From assembly GCA_047629355.1 (NCBI GenBank), contig JBLHWU010000038.1:1-35194 (forward strand): a stretch of DNA of 35,194 nt, given 5' to 3'. The DNA comes from CAYUNA01 sp047629355 (GTDB taxonomy: Bacteria; Bacteroidota; Bacteroidia; Chitinophagales; Saprospiraceae). Numbering within the stretch: position 1 is the stretch's first letter; the number at the start of each line of letters is the position of its first letter. The notes under the pieces were generated by a model, which was not told the origin of the DNA, did not search any database, and was given only the letters and a program-made list of their open reading frames with translations. A program made the translations under genes and the position numbers. This document shows positions 7,882 through 16,311 of the stretch, one piece after another.

Positions 7882-7936
7882 GAGAGGTCAGAAATCAGAA
7901 AGAGTATCGGAGCTATCTAACCTCTGACAACGAAGC
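7882..7936. repeat. Dispersed intergenic repeat, copy 2
   Basis: This lies between lptC and the CNNM/CBS gene. AGAGGTCAGAAATCAGA and AGCTATCTAACCTCTGACAA repeat the two blocks of the copy at 6902-6984 with few changes. AGAGGT and ACCTCT can pair across it. Confidence 0.5.
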
Positions 7937-7965
7937 ATTATGACCTATGATCTCTAAATAAATTT

Positions 7966-9219
7966 ATGATTTTAACATTTATCATACTCACATTATTGCT
8001 GTCTGCGTTGTTTTCGGGAACGGAAATCGCGTTTATTTCTGCGAGCAAATTAATCGTGGAATTGAAGAAAAAGAAGGGAACGCGTCGGGGCAAAATCATT
8101 GCAGGTTTCTATGAGAAGCCCTCGGAATTCATGGGCGTTTTATTGATTGGTAATAACGTTATGCTGGTCGCTTTTACGACACTGATGACCATACCGTTAG
8201 AGTTTTTTTTAATGGAACGGATGGGATTGGAAAGTCCGATTTGGATTCTATTATCGAGTACTATTCTTATTACGATTGTTGTCTTGATTTTTGGAGAATT
8301 TTTACCGAAGACTTTATTTAGATTATATGCTGATGGTATTTTGTATTTCTTTGCTTATCCGCTAAGAATGTTTAAATTTTTGCTGACGATTCCAGCGCGC
8401 ATCACCACTTATTTGTCCAATTTCATTTTAATACATGTTTTTAAAGCCATAATAACGGAAGCTGACGCCGCATTTACGCGTTTGGATTTGGAAAATTTTG
8501 TCAAAAGTAGCGTTACTTCGGAAGCAGAGGAAGACATTGATACCGAGTTATTTGAACGGGCGTTGAATTTGCGACAATTGAAAGTCCGCGAGTGTATGGT
8601 GCCGCGAACGGAGATTGAGAGCATTGATGTGAGTGCGAATGTTGATGAATTGTTGCAGGTTTTTAAAGATAGCAGTTTGTCGCGAATTATCGTTTATAAA
8701 GAGGATATTGACAATGTGCTGGGCTATGTGCATCATCAGCAATTACTGGAAGAACCAAAGACGATTAAGAAAATTGTTTTGGATATTCCCGTCGTGCCAG
8801 AGGTGATGAAAGTGCGGGATTTATTGAATCATTTTATTAAAAATCGGTTGAGTATCGCTTGCGTGGTAGATGAATTTGGCGGCACATCGGGTATTATTAC
8901 TTTAGAAGATATTTTGGAAGAAATTTTTGGTGAAATTGAAGATGAACACGACCAAGAGGAATATTTAGAACAAGAAATCTCTGAGACCGAATACCTCTTT
9001 TCTGGACGTCTAGAAATTGATTATTTAAACGATAAATACGAACATTTAGAACTTCCTGATGGAGAATATCATACGCTATCGGGCTACCTTGTTATGACGA
9101 CGGAGGCGATTCCTGAACAAGGGGTGATATTAGAATTGGAGGGCTATAAATTTATTTTGGAGTTGGTGAGTGATACAAAAATTGAGACGATTCGAGTGAT
9201 AAAATTGGTAGGGGAATAA
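7966..9219 (+). CDS. CNNM/CBS/CorC_HlyC membrane protein (hemolysin-family, GldE/CorC-like)
   Basis: This inner-membrane protein of the CorC/TlyC group is thought to act in Mg2+/cation handling; in Bacteroidota some relatives are called GldE. Its 417 residues show the full family layout. An N-terminal DUF21/CNNM domain (residues 1-190) has the FSGTEIAFIS motif in the first helix and further helices at about 57-78, 92-110 and 122-160. A CBS pair (about 208-325) includes MVPRTEI at its start, ASLSRI-like SSLSRIIVY, and VVDEFGGTSGIITLEDILEEIFGEIEDE. A CorC_HlyC domain follows (about 342-417, FSGRLEIDYLND, TLSGYLV). It lies directly downstream of lptC. Whether it is the gliding-associated GldE or a general CorC homologue cannot be decided from sequence alone. 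Confidence 0.88.
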   Translation: MILTFIILTLLLSALFSGTEIAFISASKLIVELKKKKGTRRGKIIAGFYEKPSEFMGVLLIGNNVMLVAFTTLMTIPLEFFLMERMGLESPIWILLSSTILITIVVLIFGEFLPKTLFRLYADGILYFFAYPLRMFKFLLTIPARITTYLSNFILIHVFKAIITEADAAFTRLDLENFVKSSVTSEAEEDIDTELFERALNLRQLKVRECMVPRTEIESIDVSANVDELLQVFKDSSLSRIIVYKEDIDNVLGYVHHQQLLEEPKTIKKIVLDIPVVPEVMKVRDLLNHFIKNRLSIACVVDEFGGTSGIITLEDILEEIFGEIEDEHDQEEYLEQEISETEYLFSGRLEIDYLNDKYEHLELPDGEYHTLSGYLVMTTEAIPEQGVILELEGYKFILELVSDTKIETIRVIKLVGE

Positions 9220-9264
9220 TTCATTAGAGATTTAATTTGACCTTTATCGCGCTCCATAAAAGAA

Positions 9265-9304
9265 CAATCCGCTTTACCTGCGGCAAATCGGGTAAGATTT
9301 TGAG
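9265..9304. repeat. Composite hairpin repeat, degenerate copy C
   Basis: These 40 bp match 16226-16265 at about 32 of 40 positions in the same orientation, including the CCTGCGGCAA core. The stem is imperfect, so this looks like a decayed copy. A short ORF reading through it is not credible as a gene. Confidence 0.6.
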
Positions 9305-9464
9305 AATAAAAACCCTCTTTTTTTCAACTTTTACGATTAAAAACTACTGCTTTCACACTTTCCTATCTATTTTCTCAAATATGGCAAAATTATTGCATAT
9401 AATATTTTTGAATAAGTAACGTAATTTGTCCTCGTGCCAAATTTCATTTCGAACTACAACATCC

Positions 9465-9698
9465 ATGAACATACATTTACAAACAAAAGAAAACAGCTTG
9501 GTTTTTCAGCCAATTCTGTACGACACCTATTATTATTGTCTATTTTTTGCTTCGGCAGGAATTTTGGCAACCCTATCCTACATTGATTTTTCTATTTCCT
9601 ATGTCTTTTTGTTGGTCATCTTTATTGAGCAGTGCTTGATAAGGAAGAATAAAATTTTGGATGCTTTTTTCAAAAAAAGTAGGTCGAAATTTCTTTGA
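9465..9698 (+). CDS. Possible small membrane protein
   Basis: This short ORF of 77 residues starts at the first in-frame ATG; an upstream TTG at 9426 gives 90 residues. It has two adjacent hydrophobic stretches (YYYCLFFASAGILATLSY and ISYVFLLVIFIEQCLI) followed by a basic tail (RKNKILDAFFKKSRSKFL), the pattern of a two-helix membrane protein with its C-terminus in the cytoplasm. There is no Shine-Dalgarno site and no recognisable family. It lies between the CNNM/CBS gene and the TPR gene on the same strand. It may be a chance ORF in AT-rich DNA; a terminator-like hairpin at 9843-9887 weakly supports transcription. Confidence 0.35.
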   Translation: MNIHLQTKENSLVFQPILYDTYYYCLFFASAGILATLSYIDFSISYVFLLVIFIEQCLIRKNKILDAFFKKSRSKFL

Positions 9699-10023
9699 AT
9701 TTACTAATTATTCTCTCATCCTATTTGAAATATTCGATAATCGCCAAAATGACGGTGATATATAGAGGTTTTTATTAACTAAGGCATTTTTTTTAGCGAA
9801 CTTGTTTTAATACACATAGTTAGGTATTTAAAAACAAGTTATATTAACAATTACAAATAAATAAATTATATAAATTGTTAATTTTTATAATTTTAGCTAA
9901 AAACGACCGTTTTCTAGAAAACACCTACCGTTTCGTCATTCATAGTGAAAATTTTCCAAAAACGTTAGTTTTCATGGGAACAATTCAGTTACCTTTGGTT
10001 TAGATTATCAACAAAAATGAGCT
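9699..10023. other. Intergenic region with two AT-rich hairpins before the TPR gene
   Basis: No gene is seen. Two inverted repeats lie close together: AACTTGTTTTAA (9799-9810) with its near-complement at 9828-9840, and a perfect 10-bp ATTAACAATT/AATTGTTAAT stem (9843-9852 with 9873-9882) followed by TTTTTATAATTTT, which could end transcription. A promoter candidate for the TPR gene is at 9990. Confidence 0.45.
9990..9997 (+). promoter_or_regulatory. Candidate -7 promoter element (TACCTTTG) for the TPR gene
   Basis: TACCTTTG fits TAnnTTTG. A TTTT at 9969-9972, 17 bp upstream, could stand for the TTTG -33 element. The start codon is only 26 bp downstream, so the leader would be very short. Confidence 0.4.
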
Positions 10024-11427
10024 ATGAGTCATAGAGATTTTAATGACCGACAGGCTATTTTCGAATTGGCCTCCAAATATGAGGACATGTCAATTGCAGG
10101 TGCTGTTTTTCTAAGTGAACTTGATTACAATAAATTAATCAACTATTACGAAGAAGAATTTTTGCTTGACCGAGCAGTTGACGTGACTAATTGTGCAATC
10201 GCACAATATGGTTTTACCGCCGACTTTTACATTCGTAAAGCAGAATTACTGATTGCGTCTGATAATGAGGAGTCTGCCATGGAAGCTTTGGACCAAGCCG
10301 AATTATACGCCCCTAACGACATCGTCGTTTCCCTGCTTCGTTCAGAAGCTTTTACTTCCCTCGACTTGTTCGATGAAGCACTCCGACTATTGGAGACACT
10401 CAAGGAAGGTGCAAGTCCCAAAGATTTAAGTAATATCTACGTTTATGAGTCGCTTGTATATGAAGCGATGGAAGAACATGAACGGATGTTTTACGCTTTG
10501 AAAGCTGCCCTTTATGAGAACCCACAGAGCAAAGATGCACTCGAACGGATGTGGATTTGCGTGGAATTATCCAAGCGATATCGAGAGAGTATTGAGTTGC
10601 ACGAACGCATTTTGGAGGAAGACCCTTATTCTTACTTAGCATGGTACAATTTGGGTGCAGCGTATGCTTATTACGGCAACTACGCGGACGCAATTGAGGC
10701 GTATGAATACGCTTATATTATCAATGAAAAATTTGAGTTTGCGTACCGAGATTGTGCTGAAATTTGCTACGAGCTAAAAAATTATCAGAAAGCACTAACT
10801 TGCTACCAAGATACTTTGGTGCATTTTGAGCCAGACGAGGATATTTTCTTGCGCATCGGACAATGTTATCAGCAATTGGGGAATACCGCAATTGCGAAAA
10901 CGTTCTACGAAAAAGCAGGACAAATGAACCCGTACAATGATGAAGTTTGGTTTCACATTGGCGAGTGTTATGCAAAAAATGAACAGTGGCACAAAGCGAT
11001 TGGCTTTTTCAAAAGAGCAAGTAGCATTGATGACCGCCGGGAAGAATATTACAGTGCGTTGGCTGATGCGTATTACCATGTCGGTGATTATCATAAAGCG
11101 GAACCACTTTTTCAAGCTGCCACCGAAGTAGCACCTGAGCAAAATGAATATTGGTTGAAATATGGCTTCTTCCTAATGGAACAGGAGCGATATGAAGACG
11201 CTGCAGATTTATTTGATGAAGCAGAAATTCATGCAGTCGATACTGCGTTTTTATACTGTAAAAGCGTTTGTTTGTTCCGCATGGCGCGCCGAAAGGAAGC
11301 CCTGTATTTGCTCGGCGATGCACTCGATGAAAACTTTGCAATGCACGATTCTTTATTCGACCTGATGCCAGGTTTGATTGATGATTCGGATGTACAAGCA
11401 ATCATCGCGACGTATCAACCTTATTAG
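10024..11427 (+). CDS. Tetratricopeptide repeat protein
   Basis: This 467-residue protein has no signal peptide or membrane segment and is therefore probably a cytoplasmic scaffold. Degenerate TPR units fill the chain from about residue 45. The clearest are SYLAWYNLGAAYAYYGNYAD with AIEAYEYAYIINEK, EDIFLRIGQCYQQLGNTAIA with KTFYEKAGQMNP, DEVWFHIGECYAKNEQWHKA with IGFFKRASSIDD, and EEYYSALADAYYHVGDYHKA with EPLFQAATEVAP. These show the W/Y-x2-L-G...A-Y...A pattern at a 34-residue period. The protein is rich in Glu, Asp and Tyr and is clearly acidic. The sequence resembles a TPR protein of similar length widespread in Bacteroidota, but I know of no assigned partner. It stands alone, with a promoter candidate close upstream and a strong terminator downstream. 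Confidence 0.88.
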   Translation: MSHRDFNDRQAIFELASKYEDMSIAGAVFLSELDYNKLINYYEEEFLLDRAVDVTNCAIAQYGFTADFYIRKAELLIASDNEESAMEALDQAELYAPNDIVVSLLRSEAFTSLDLFDEALRLLETLKEGASPKDLSNIYVYESLVYEAMEEHERMFYALKAALYENPQSKDALERMWICVELSKRYRESIELHERILEEDPYSYLAWYNLGAAYAYYGNYADAIEAYEYAYIINEKFEFAYRDCAEICYELKNYQKALTCYQDTLVHFEPDEDIFLRIGQCYQQLGNTAIAKTFYEKAGQMNPYNDEVWFHIGECYAKNEQWHKAIGFFKRASSIDDRREEYYSALADAYYHVGDYHKAEPLFQAATEVAPEQNEYWLKYGFFLMEQERYEDAADLFDEAEIHAVDTAFLYCKSVCLFRMARRKEALYLLGDALDENFAMHDSLFDLMPGLIDDSDVQAIIATYQPY

Positions 11428-11478
11428 TAAACGAATTTTTTACATTCTCATATATATAACTTACTGATACACTTTTTT

Positions 11479-11521
11479 AAATCGCTACCAAGTGTGAAAG
11501 CTTGGTAGCGATTTCTTTTTT
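11479..11521 (+). terminator. Rho-independent terminator of the TPR gene
   Basis: A perfect 14-bp stem (11479-11492 with 11501-11514) is followed by a T-rich tail, about 50 bp after the TPR stop codon. Confidence 0.85.
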
Positions 11522-11592
11522 TGTCATTCCGACGTTCTTTTGTCATTCCGACCGAAGTGGAGGAATGACAAAAGAACGTCGGAATGACAAAA
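11519..11592. repeat. Perfect 31-bp inverted repeat abutting the next gene's stop codon
   Basis: 11519-11549 and 11562-11592 are exact reverse complements, with a 12-nt loop. Each arm itself contains TGTCATTCC twice. The inner part, GTCATTCCGACCGAAGTGG then AGGAATGAC, recalls an intergenic repeat common in Bacteroidota genomes (from memory, not searched). It ends exactly one base before the stop codon of the minus-strand gene at 11593 and may terminate that gene. Confidence 0.8.
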
Positions 11593-13515
11593 TTACTCCA
11601 CGACAATCTTCTTCGTTACCACCCCTTCTTCATTAGAAATTTTCAAGTAATAAATGCCTTTTGGAAAATCAGCTACGTCAATACTTTGCGTATTTTGTAA
11701 AGACTTTTCTATAAAAATTTGACCTTGGGTATTTAAAATCTCCGCTTGAAATGTTGCATTTAAATCATTAATTTCAATAAAAAGCAAGTCTGCAACAGGG
11801 TTAGGGAAGATTTTTAAACCTTCAATTTCTAAATGATTGACGCTGTTGAAACCTTCGGTCGTGAAAGTGAAAATGTCCGAATCATTCAATCCACAATCGC
11901 TGTTAGCAGTAACCATCCAATAATAAATACCTGGGTCTAAAGCGGCAGTAAGATTGTAAGTTGGATTCGTCGTTTCTTCATTTATGAAAACAGAACCGAC
12001 GAAATCATCAATATCCGCTGAAACGAAAATTGTATAAAAATCCGTATTATCTGTCGCGTCCCAAGCAAAATCAGGTGTCAAGGAAACTTCTGTTGCAGCA
12101 TCCATTGGCATATTTAAATTAGTTGCATTCGGTACTGCACCAACTGCCAAAGCAATCGTCGCCTCATTAGAATTATCCACATCTGAAGCAATAATTTCAA
12201 AATCAAAATCACCCGCAGTTTGCACATTTAAAACCGTAACCGTTACCACTTCGCCTGGTATCGCAGGATTACTACTGTAAGAAACAGTAGCTCCGAATGG
12301 CAATCCTATTATTGATAAATCTGCTCCATTTTCATTAAAATCGTTGCCAATTGTAATTTCAAAAGAAAATTCATCTCCAAGGCAAGTTGTAATTTCATTG
12401 ACACTTGTACTCAAACTCAAATCCACCAAACTCTCCATACTTTCAATCACAAACAAGCCATTATTCATATCCGACAATAGAATATTGCCCGACGGAAGCA
12501 AAGGATAAACACCCCAAGCCCCTTGATAACTACCGTCACTCACTCCATCAAACGAATCAAAATAAGCCACTCGCGTTGGATTGTCTGGGTCAGAAACATC
12601 AAAGACCTGCAAGCCATCGTAATAATAAGACACATATAATAAATCACCCGTCACGATAGCATTGTGCGCAATTTGATTATTCGTTGATTCTGCATTAAAT
12701 AATGCCGTCACCGAAATATCTGATAAATCTGCTACGCTAACCGTTTTTACATCCATTCCGTGCGTCTCATCACACAAATAATAGTGCTCGCCATCGTCTG
12801 ATAACCAACCCGAATGATTGTAACCTGATTGCGGATAATCCGTCATTGACCCCAATAAAATAGGCATTGTCGGTACCGTAAAATCCATCACATACAATCC
12901 TTGACCTGCACAATTCAAATACGCAATACCGTCTCGAACATACATATCGTGAATTTGTGAGATGGGTAAACTTGCGCTATTGTAAGAAGCCAGCGAAACA
13001 GGATTGGTAGGGTCTGAGATGTCAATCAATTTCAATTCAAATCCATTGCCATTGCAAGCATACAAAATCTGATTGGTCGTATCAATAAAAACATTATGCG
13101 ACTGCACCAATAAATCATTGGAATCATAAATCACCTCCACCGAAGCCGGCAAATTGTTCATGTCAATGATTTGTAAGCTACTCGGTCCCTCATCTGCTAC
13201 TGTGTATAAAAAACCATTATAGCTATGATAATCGCGGTGAACCAATTGGTCACCATCCGCTTGACCAGCCACAAATGCCAATTCGGTCGGATTCGTCGGG
13301 TCAGTTACATCAATAAAATGAACGCCTGCTGTTGAGCCAACAATTGCAATTTCGAGTCCATTAACAACTGTTCCCCATACGTCGTTATAACGACCATCCA
13401 ACCAACTCGTCGGCGTGATACTGTCATCTGACCAAGTACCTAAAAGATTCGCTTCAATTTGGCTGAAGCCGAAAAATGGGAGACAAACAAATAGAAATGC
13501 TAAAATATTCTTCAT
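11593..13515 (-). CDS. LVIVD-repeat (choice-of-anchor B type) protein with T9SS sorting domain
   Basis: This exported cell-surface or secreted protein has 640 residues. A signal peptide (MKNILAFLFVCLPFFGFSQ) precedes about 350 residues of LVIVD-type beta-propeller repeats, each with an I/V-D-V/I-T/S-D-P-T/D-N-P core: GVHFIDVTDPTNPTELA, LKLIDISDPTNPVSLA, LQVFDVSDPDNPTRVA, together with the HNV/HDM/HSG/HNA motifs that mark the choice-of-anchor B group. An Ig-like region with a single Cys pair is next, then a C-terminal T9SS type A domain: LKIFPNPVADLLFIEI, AEILNTQGQIF, and FPKGIYYLKIS ending in KKIVVE. It is therefore a likely client of the SprA encoded in this same window. The biological role of the propeller is unknown. 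Its stop codon directly abuts a 31-bp inverted repeat. Confidence 0.9.
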   Translation of the reverse strand: MKNILAFLFVCLPFFGFSQIEANLLGTWSDDSITPTSWLDGRYNDVWGTVVNGLEIAIVGSTAGVHFIDVTDPTNPTELAFVAGQADGDQLVHRDYHSYNGFLYTVADEGPSSLQIIDMNNLPASVEVIYDSNDLLVQSHNVFIDTTNQILYACNGNGFELKLIDISDPTNPVSLASYNSASLPISQIHDMYVRDGIAYLNCAGQGLYVMDFTVPTMPILLGSMTDYPQSGYNHSGWLSDDGEHYYLCDETHGMDVKTVSVADLSDISVTALFNAESTNNQIAHNAIVTGDLLYVSYYYDGLQVFDVSDPDNPTRVAYFDSFDGVSDGSYQGAWGVYPLLPSGNILLSDMNNGLFVIESMESLVDLSLSTSVNEITTCLGDEFSFEITIGNDFNENGADLSIIGLPFGATVSYSSNPAIPGEVVTVTVLNVQTAGDFDFEIIASDVDNSNEATIALAVGAVPNATNLNMPMDAATEVSLTPDFAWDATDNTDFYTIFVSADIDDFVGSVFINEETTNPTYNLTAALDPGIYYWMVTANSDCGLNDSDIFTFTTEGFNSVNHLEIEGLKIFPNPVADLLFIEINDLNATFQAEILNTQGQIFIEKSLQNTQSIDVADFPKGIYYLKISNEEGVVTKKIVVE

Positions 13516-13826
13516 ATTGAAATGTGTTAATTTTATTTAAAATGAATCCCAAAATTGCAGAATTTTTCAATAAGAATACTCTTTTACTGAGGAAAGAAAC
13601 AGCTTAGTGTCTGACTCTTTACAGCAAATACCAACATTCTGGCAAAGAAGAAAGTCAATTTGTATTTTCTAAGGCATTCCTTGGTCTTTTCTCAACGAGC
13701 CGTTAAATTGTGGACGATTTATCGTTCTTTGGCTAACTATCACTTAATTTTGCCTTCCAAAGACTAAAATATTAGGTACTCCGACATAATTAATCTTCAA
13801 AAAACCAACTCTAAATCGACAAAAAC
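13516..13826. other. Divergent intergenic region
   Basis: No gene is seen between the LVIVD protein (-) and the M23 peptidase (+). It should hold both promoters, but no good TAnnTTTG word was found on either strand. One TTTGGCTAA word is at 13728-13736, the same 9-mer as in the array at 27337-27447; a single copy could be chance. Confidence 0.4.
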
Positions 13827-15587
13827 ATGAAACATATTATTTTTGCTATACTGATTTTTCTATGCTTTTCTTTTTCTAAAAAAGAGGAATTTTGTGCATT
13901 ACATTCTAACACACCAATTCATTTTTCTGATAAAGATTATCCCCAAAATTATTTCCGTTCTCCCGTTCGACATACGATTAAATTAGCCGGCACTTTCGGT
14001 GAATTGCGTCCCAATCATTTCCATGCAGGCATTGACATCAAAAGCAGCAATGGCAGCGTTGGCGACGACCTGTTATCTGCAGCAGATGGCTATGTGGCGC
14101 GTATCAAAGTGCGGGCAGGTGGCTACGGGAATGCGCTCTATATCAAGCACCCCAACGGCTACACAACCGTCTATGCACACATGCATACCTTCACAGATGA
14201 GTTGAATGCTTATGTCAAAAAGAATCAATATAGCCGTCAGTCCTATGGCGTTAATTTATATCCAAATGCGGAGCAGTTTAAGTTTAAAAAAGGCGAAATA
14301 ATTGGTGTGCTTGGCAATTCCGGTAGCTCCCAAGGGCCACATGTTCATTTTGAAATTAGAGATTCAGGCAATGACCGACCGCTCAATCCGCTCTTGTTTG
14401 GTTTTGAAATGCTGGACAATGTGCCACCAAAAATGCACCAAATTAAAATTTACCACCTCAACGATAAACGCGAAACATTGGATTCCAAAGTAATGGACGT
14501 AACCAAAAAATCATCAGGTTATGTCGTTTCTGGCGATACTATCTCCATCGGTGCATGGCGAGCGGGATTTGCGTTAAAGGTTTATGACCATCACAATGGT
14601 GTTAACAACTGGAATGGCATTTATTCCTTAGAAATGCTCGTGGATGACCAGCCGTTTTTTGATTTTAAAATGGACGAATTGTCCTTTTCGCAAACCCGCT
14701 ACATCAACGCGCACATGGACTTTATGGAGCGCAAAAAAAATAAAGCGTATTTCAATCGTTGTTATGATTTGCCAGGTAATCGCTTGTCAATTTATGGAAA
14801 TCAAGTAGATAAAGGCATTTTAAAATTGTATGAAAGGAAGACGCAGAAAATCACGATGATTGCCAAAGATACGGACGGAAATGCATCCAAACTGGAATTT
14901 TGGGTAAAACGAAAAGAAGTTGCTGCAACTCGAAATGCGCCATCTTTTAATTATAGCTTTCCTCATAATCAAGCGAACTCATTGAATCGAGATAATCTAA
15001 GTTTGTATTTCCCCAAAGGCAGCTTCTACGAAAACCTTTATTTTAAATATGAAATACAAGGCACAGACGCTACTTATTACGCGCCATTTCATTGCCTTCA
15101 CAATGACGAAACACCCGTCCATAAATATTTCACCCTCGGTATCAAACCTTCCGCCCCGATTCCTGCTGATTTAAAAAATAAAGCCTACATCGCTTATTTA
15201 AATAAAAAAGGCAAAATCGATAATTGCGGTGGCAAATGGAAAAACGGTAAACTCACCGCCCAAGTTCGCCAACTCGGTGACTATTCTATTCGCGTTGATA
15301 AAACACCACCGCTTATCACGCCCATTTCCTTCAGTAATAACATGAGTAGCTACAATAAAATGGTTTTTAAAATAAAAGACGACCTGCCGACAGGTGGAAA
15401 AGCACGCGGCGTTAAAGTCGAAGCGACCGTCGATGGACAATGGATTTTGCTGGAACACGATGGTAAAAAAGACCAGTATATTCATAAATTTGATGGAAAA
15501 ATCAAGGCGGGTAAGCATACGCTAAAAATTATTGCGACGGATAATCGAAGGAATACGCAGGTGTTGGAGCGTGAATTCAGGTATTAA
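13827..15587 (+). CDS. M23 family (LytM-type) metallopeptidase
   Basis: This is a zinc endopeptidase of the LytM fold, a family that cuts peptidoglycan peptide bridges or acts in envelope protein processing. A signal peptide (MKHIIFAILIFLCFSFS) targets it to the periplasm. The catalytic set is complete: HxxxD in FHAGID (His66, Asp70), His118 in YAHMH, and HVH (His172, His174) in GPHVHFEIRD. The peptidase domain fills only residues 45-190. The remaining 400 residues are beta-rich, without a named domain I can identify. They include a stretch resembling an Ig-like domain near the end (TPPLITPISFSNN, VFKIKDDLPTGG, AGKHTLKIIATDNRRN). There is no T9SS sorting domain, so it should stay in the periplasm. 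bcp follows 131 bp downstream on the same strand, across an inverted repeat. Confidence 0.9.
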   Translation: MKHIIFAILIFLCFSFSKKEEFCALHSNTPIHFSDKDYPQNYFRSPVRHTIKLAGTFGELRPNHFHAGIDIKSSNGSVGDDLLSAADGYVARIKVRAGGYGNALYIKHPNGYTTVYAHMHTFTDELNAYVKKNQYSRQSYGVNLYPNAEQFKFKKGEIIGVLGNSGSSQGPHVHFEIRDSGNDRPLNPLLFGFEMLDNVPPKMHQIKIYHLNDKRETLDSKVMDVTKKSSGYVVSGDTISIGAWRAGFALKVYDHHNGVNNWNGIYSLEMLVDDQPFFDFKMDELSFSQTRYINAHMDFMERKKNKAYFNRCYDLPGNRLSIYGNQVDKGILKLYERKTQKITMIAKDTDGNASKLEFWVKRKEVAATRNAPSFNYSFPHNQANSLNRDNLSLYFPKGSFYENLYFKYEIQGTDATYYAPFHCLHNDETPVHKYFTLGIKPSAPIPADLKNKAYIAYLNKKGKIDNCGGKWKNGKLTAQVRQLGDYSIRVDKTPPLITPISFSNNMSSYNKMVFKIKDDLPTGGKARGVKVEATVDGQWILLEHDGKKDQYIHKFDGKIKAGKHTLKIIATDNRRNTQVLEREFRY

Positions 15588-15592
15588 ATCAT

Positions 15593-15699
15593 GGGTATTA
15601 GGTATTGGGTGAGGACTAAACTTTATTGGAAATTAGTGGTTACTCCTTATAATCTTAACTTCATTTTTAAATTTGTGCTGCACCCAGTACCTAAAACCC
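15593..15699. repeat. Intergenic inverted repeat between M23 peptidase and bcp
   Basis: 15593-15611 pairs with 15681-15699 at 17 of 19 positions. The arms are made of iterated GGTATTAGGTATTGGG-like words. The 69-nt spacer contains a TAAATTTG word at 15668 that could be a -7 element for bcp, without a clear -33. The short ORF spanning this region is not credible. Confidence 0.55.
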
Positions 15700-15718
15700 A
15701 GCACCTAAAAGAACAACT

Positions 15719-16180
15719 ATGTCAAAACTTAAAAAAGGCAATCAAGCCCCTGCATTTTCTGGTCAAAATGAAAAAGGAGAAACCGTTTCTCTAACTGATT
15801 TTGCAGGCAAAAAATTAATTCTATTTTTCTATCCAAAAGACAATACGCCGACTTGTACCGTCGAAAGCTGCAACTTACGTGATAACTACTCGATGCTACA
15901 AGGGAAAGGTTTCGAGATTTTGGGCGTCAGTCCTGACAGCGCGAAGAAGCACCAGAATTTCATTGCAAAACACAATCTGCCTTTTCCATTATTGGTAGAT
16001 GATAGTTTGGAAACAATTAAAGCTTACGACGTTTGGGGCATAAAAAAAACGTTTGGAAAAGAATATGAAGGGTTGAAGCGAACGACGTTTGTGATTGATG
16101 AAAATGGCGTGGTTGAGTTGGTGTTGGAGAAGGTGAAATCGAAGGAACACGCGGCGCAGATTTTGGCAGAATTAGGATAA
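15719..16180 (+). CDS. bcp: Thioredoxin-dependent thiol peroxidase (BCP-type peroxiredoxin)
   Basis: Bcp reduces hydrogen peroxide and organic hydroperoxides in the cytoplasm using thioredoxin as electron donor. This 153-residue protein has the typical length. The active site PTCTVESC carries the peroxidatic Cys46 and, five residues on, the resolving Cys51, as in two-Cys Bcp of the E. coli type. Supporting motifs are FFYPKDNTPTC before the active site, ILGVSPDSAKKHQNF, and RTTFVIDENGVV near the end. The start was set at the ATG just before SKLKKGNQAPAF, where the peroxiredoxin fold begins. Several perfect hairpins in the gap after its stop codon separate it from the convergent sprA. Confidence 0.92.
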   Translation: MSKLKKGNQAPAFSGQNEKGETVSLTDFAGKKLILFFYPKDNTPTCTVESCNLRDNYSMLQGKGFEILGVSPDSAKKHQNFIAKHNLPFPLLVDDSLETIKAYDVWGIKKTFGKEYEGLKRTTFVIDENGVVELVLEKVKSKEHAAQILAELG

Positions 16181-16184
16181 AAAA

Positions 16185-16221
16185 GATAGCGGGAGAAAAT
16201 TGTAAATTTTCTCCCGCTATC
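16185..16221. terminator. 17-bp perfect hairpin after bcp
   Basis: 16185-16201 and 16205-16221 are exact reverse complements with a 3-nt loop. It begins four bases after the bcp stop codon. Only a weak T-run follows, so it may act as a terminator or an mRNA 3'-end stabiliser. Confidence 0.65.
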
Positions 16222-16225
16222 AAAA

Positions 16226-16302
16226 CAATCCGCATTGCCTGCGGCAATGCGGGTTAGGACTTGAGGGATGAAAAGTTTTTTACAAAACTTTTCATCCCTC
16301 AA
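16226..16302. repeat. Composite hairpin repeat, copy A
   Basis: There are two perfect hairpins in a row: a 10-bp stem CCGCATTGCC/GGCAATGCGG (16230-16252, loop TGC) and a 19-bp stem (16261-16279 with 16284-16302, loop 4 nt). Related copies are at 9265-9304 (first hairpin only, degenerate) and 24985-25055 (both hairpins, opposite orientation). The repeat ends 9 bp before the sprA stop codon. Confidence 0.75.
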
Positions 16303-16311
16303 ACTCCCTCA

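Noticed and set aside
9237..9419. 60-codon + strand ORF after the CNNM/CBS gene
   Set aside because: It reads through a degenerate intergenic repeat (9265-9304), has no domain and no start signal; most likely not coding.
15591..15794. 67-codon + strand ORF overlapping the start of bcp
   Set aside because: It runs through an inverted repeat and into bcp in another frame; composition is that of repeat DNA.
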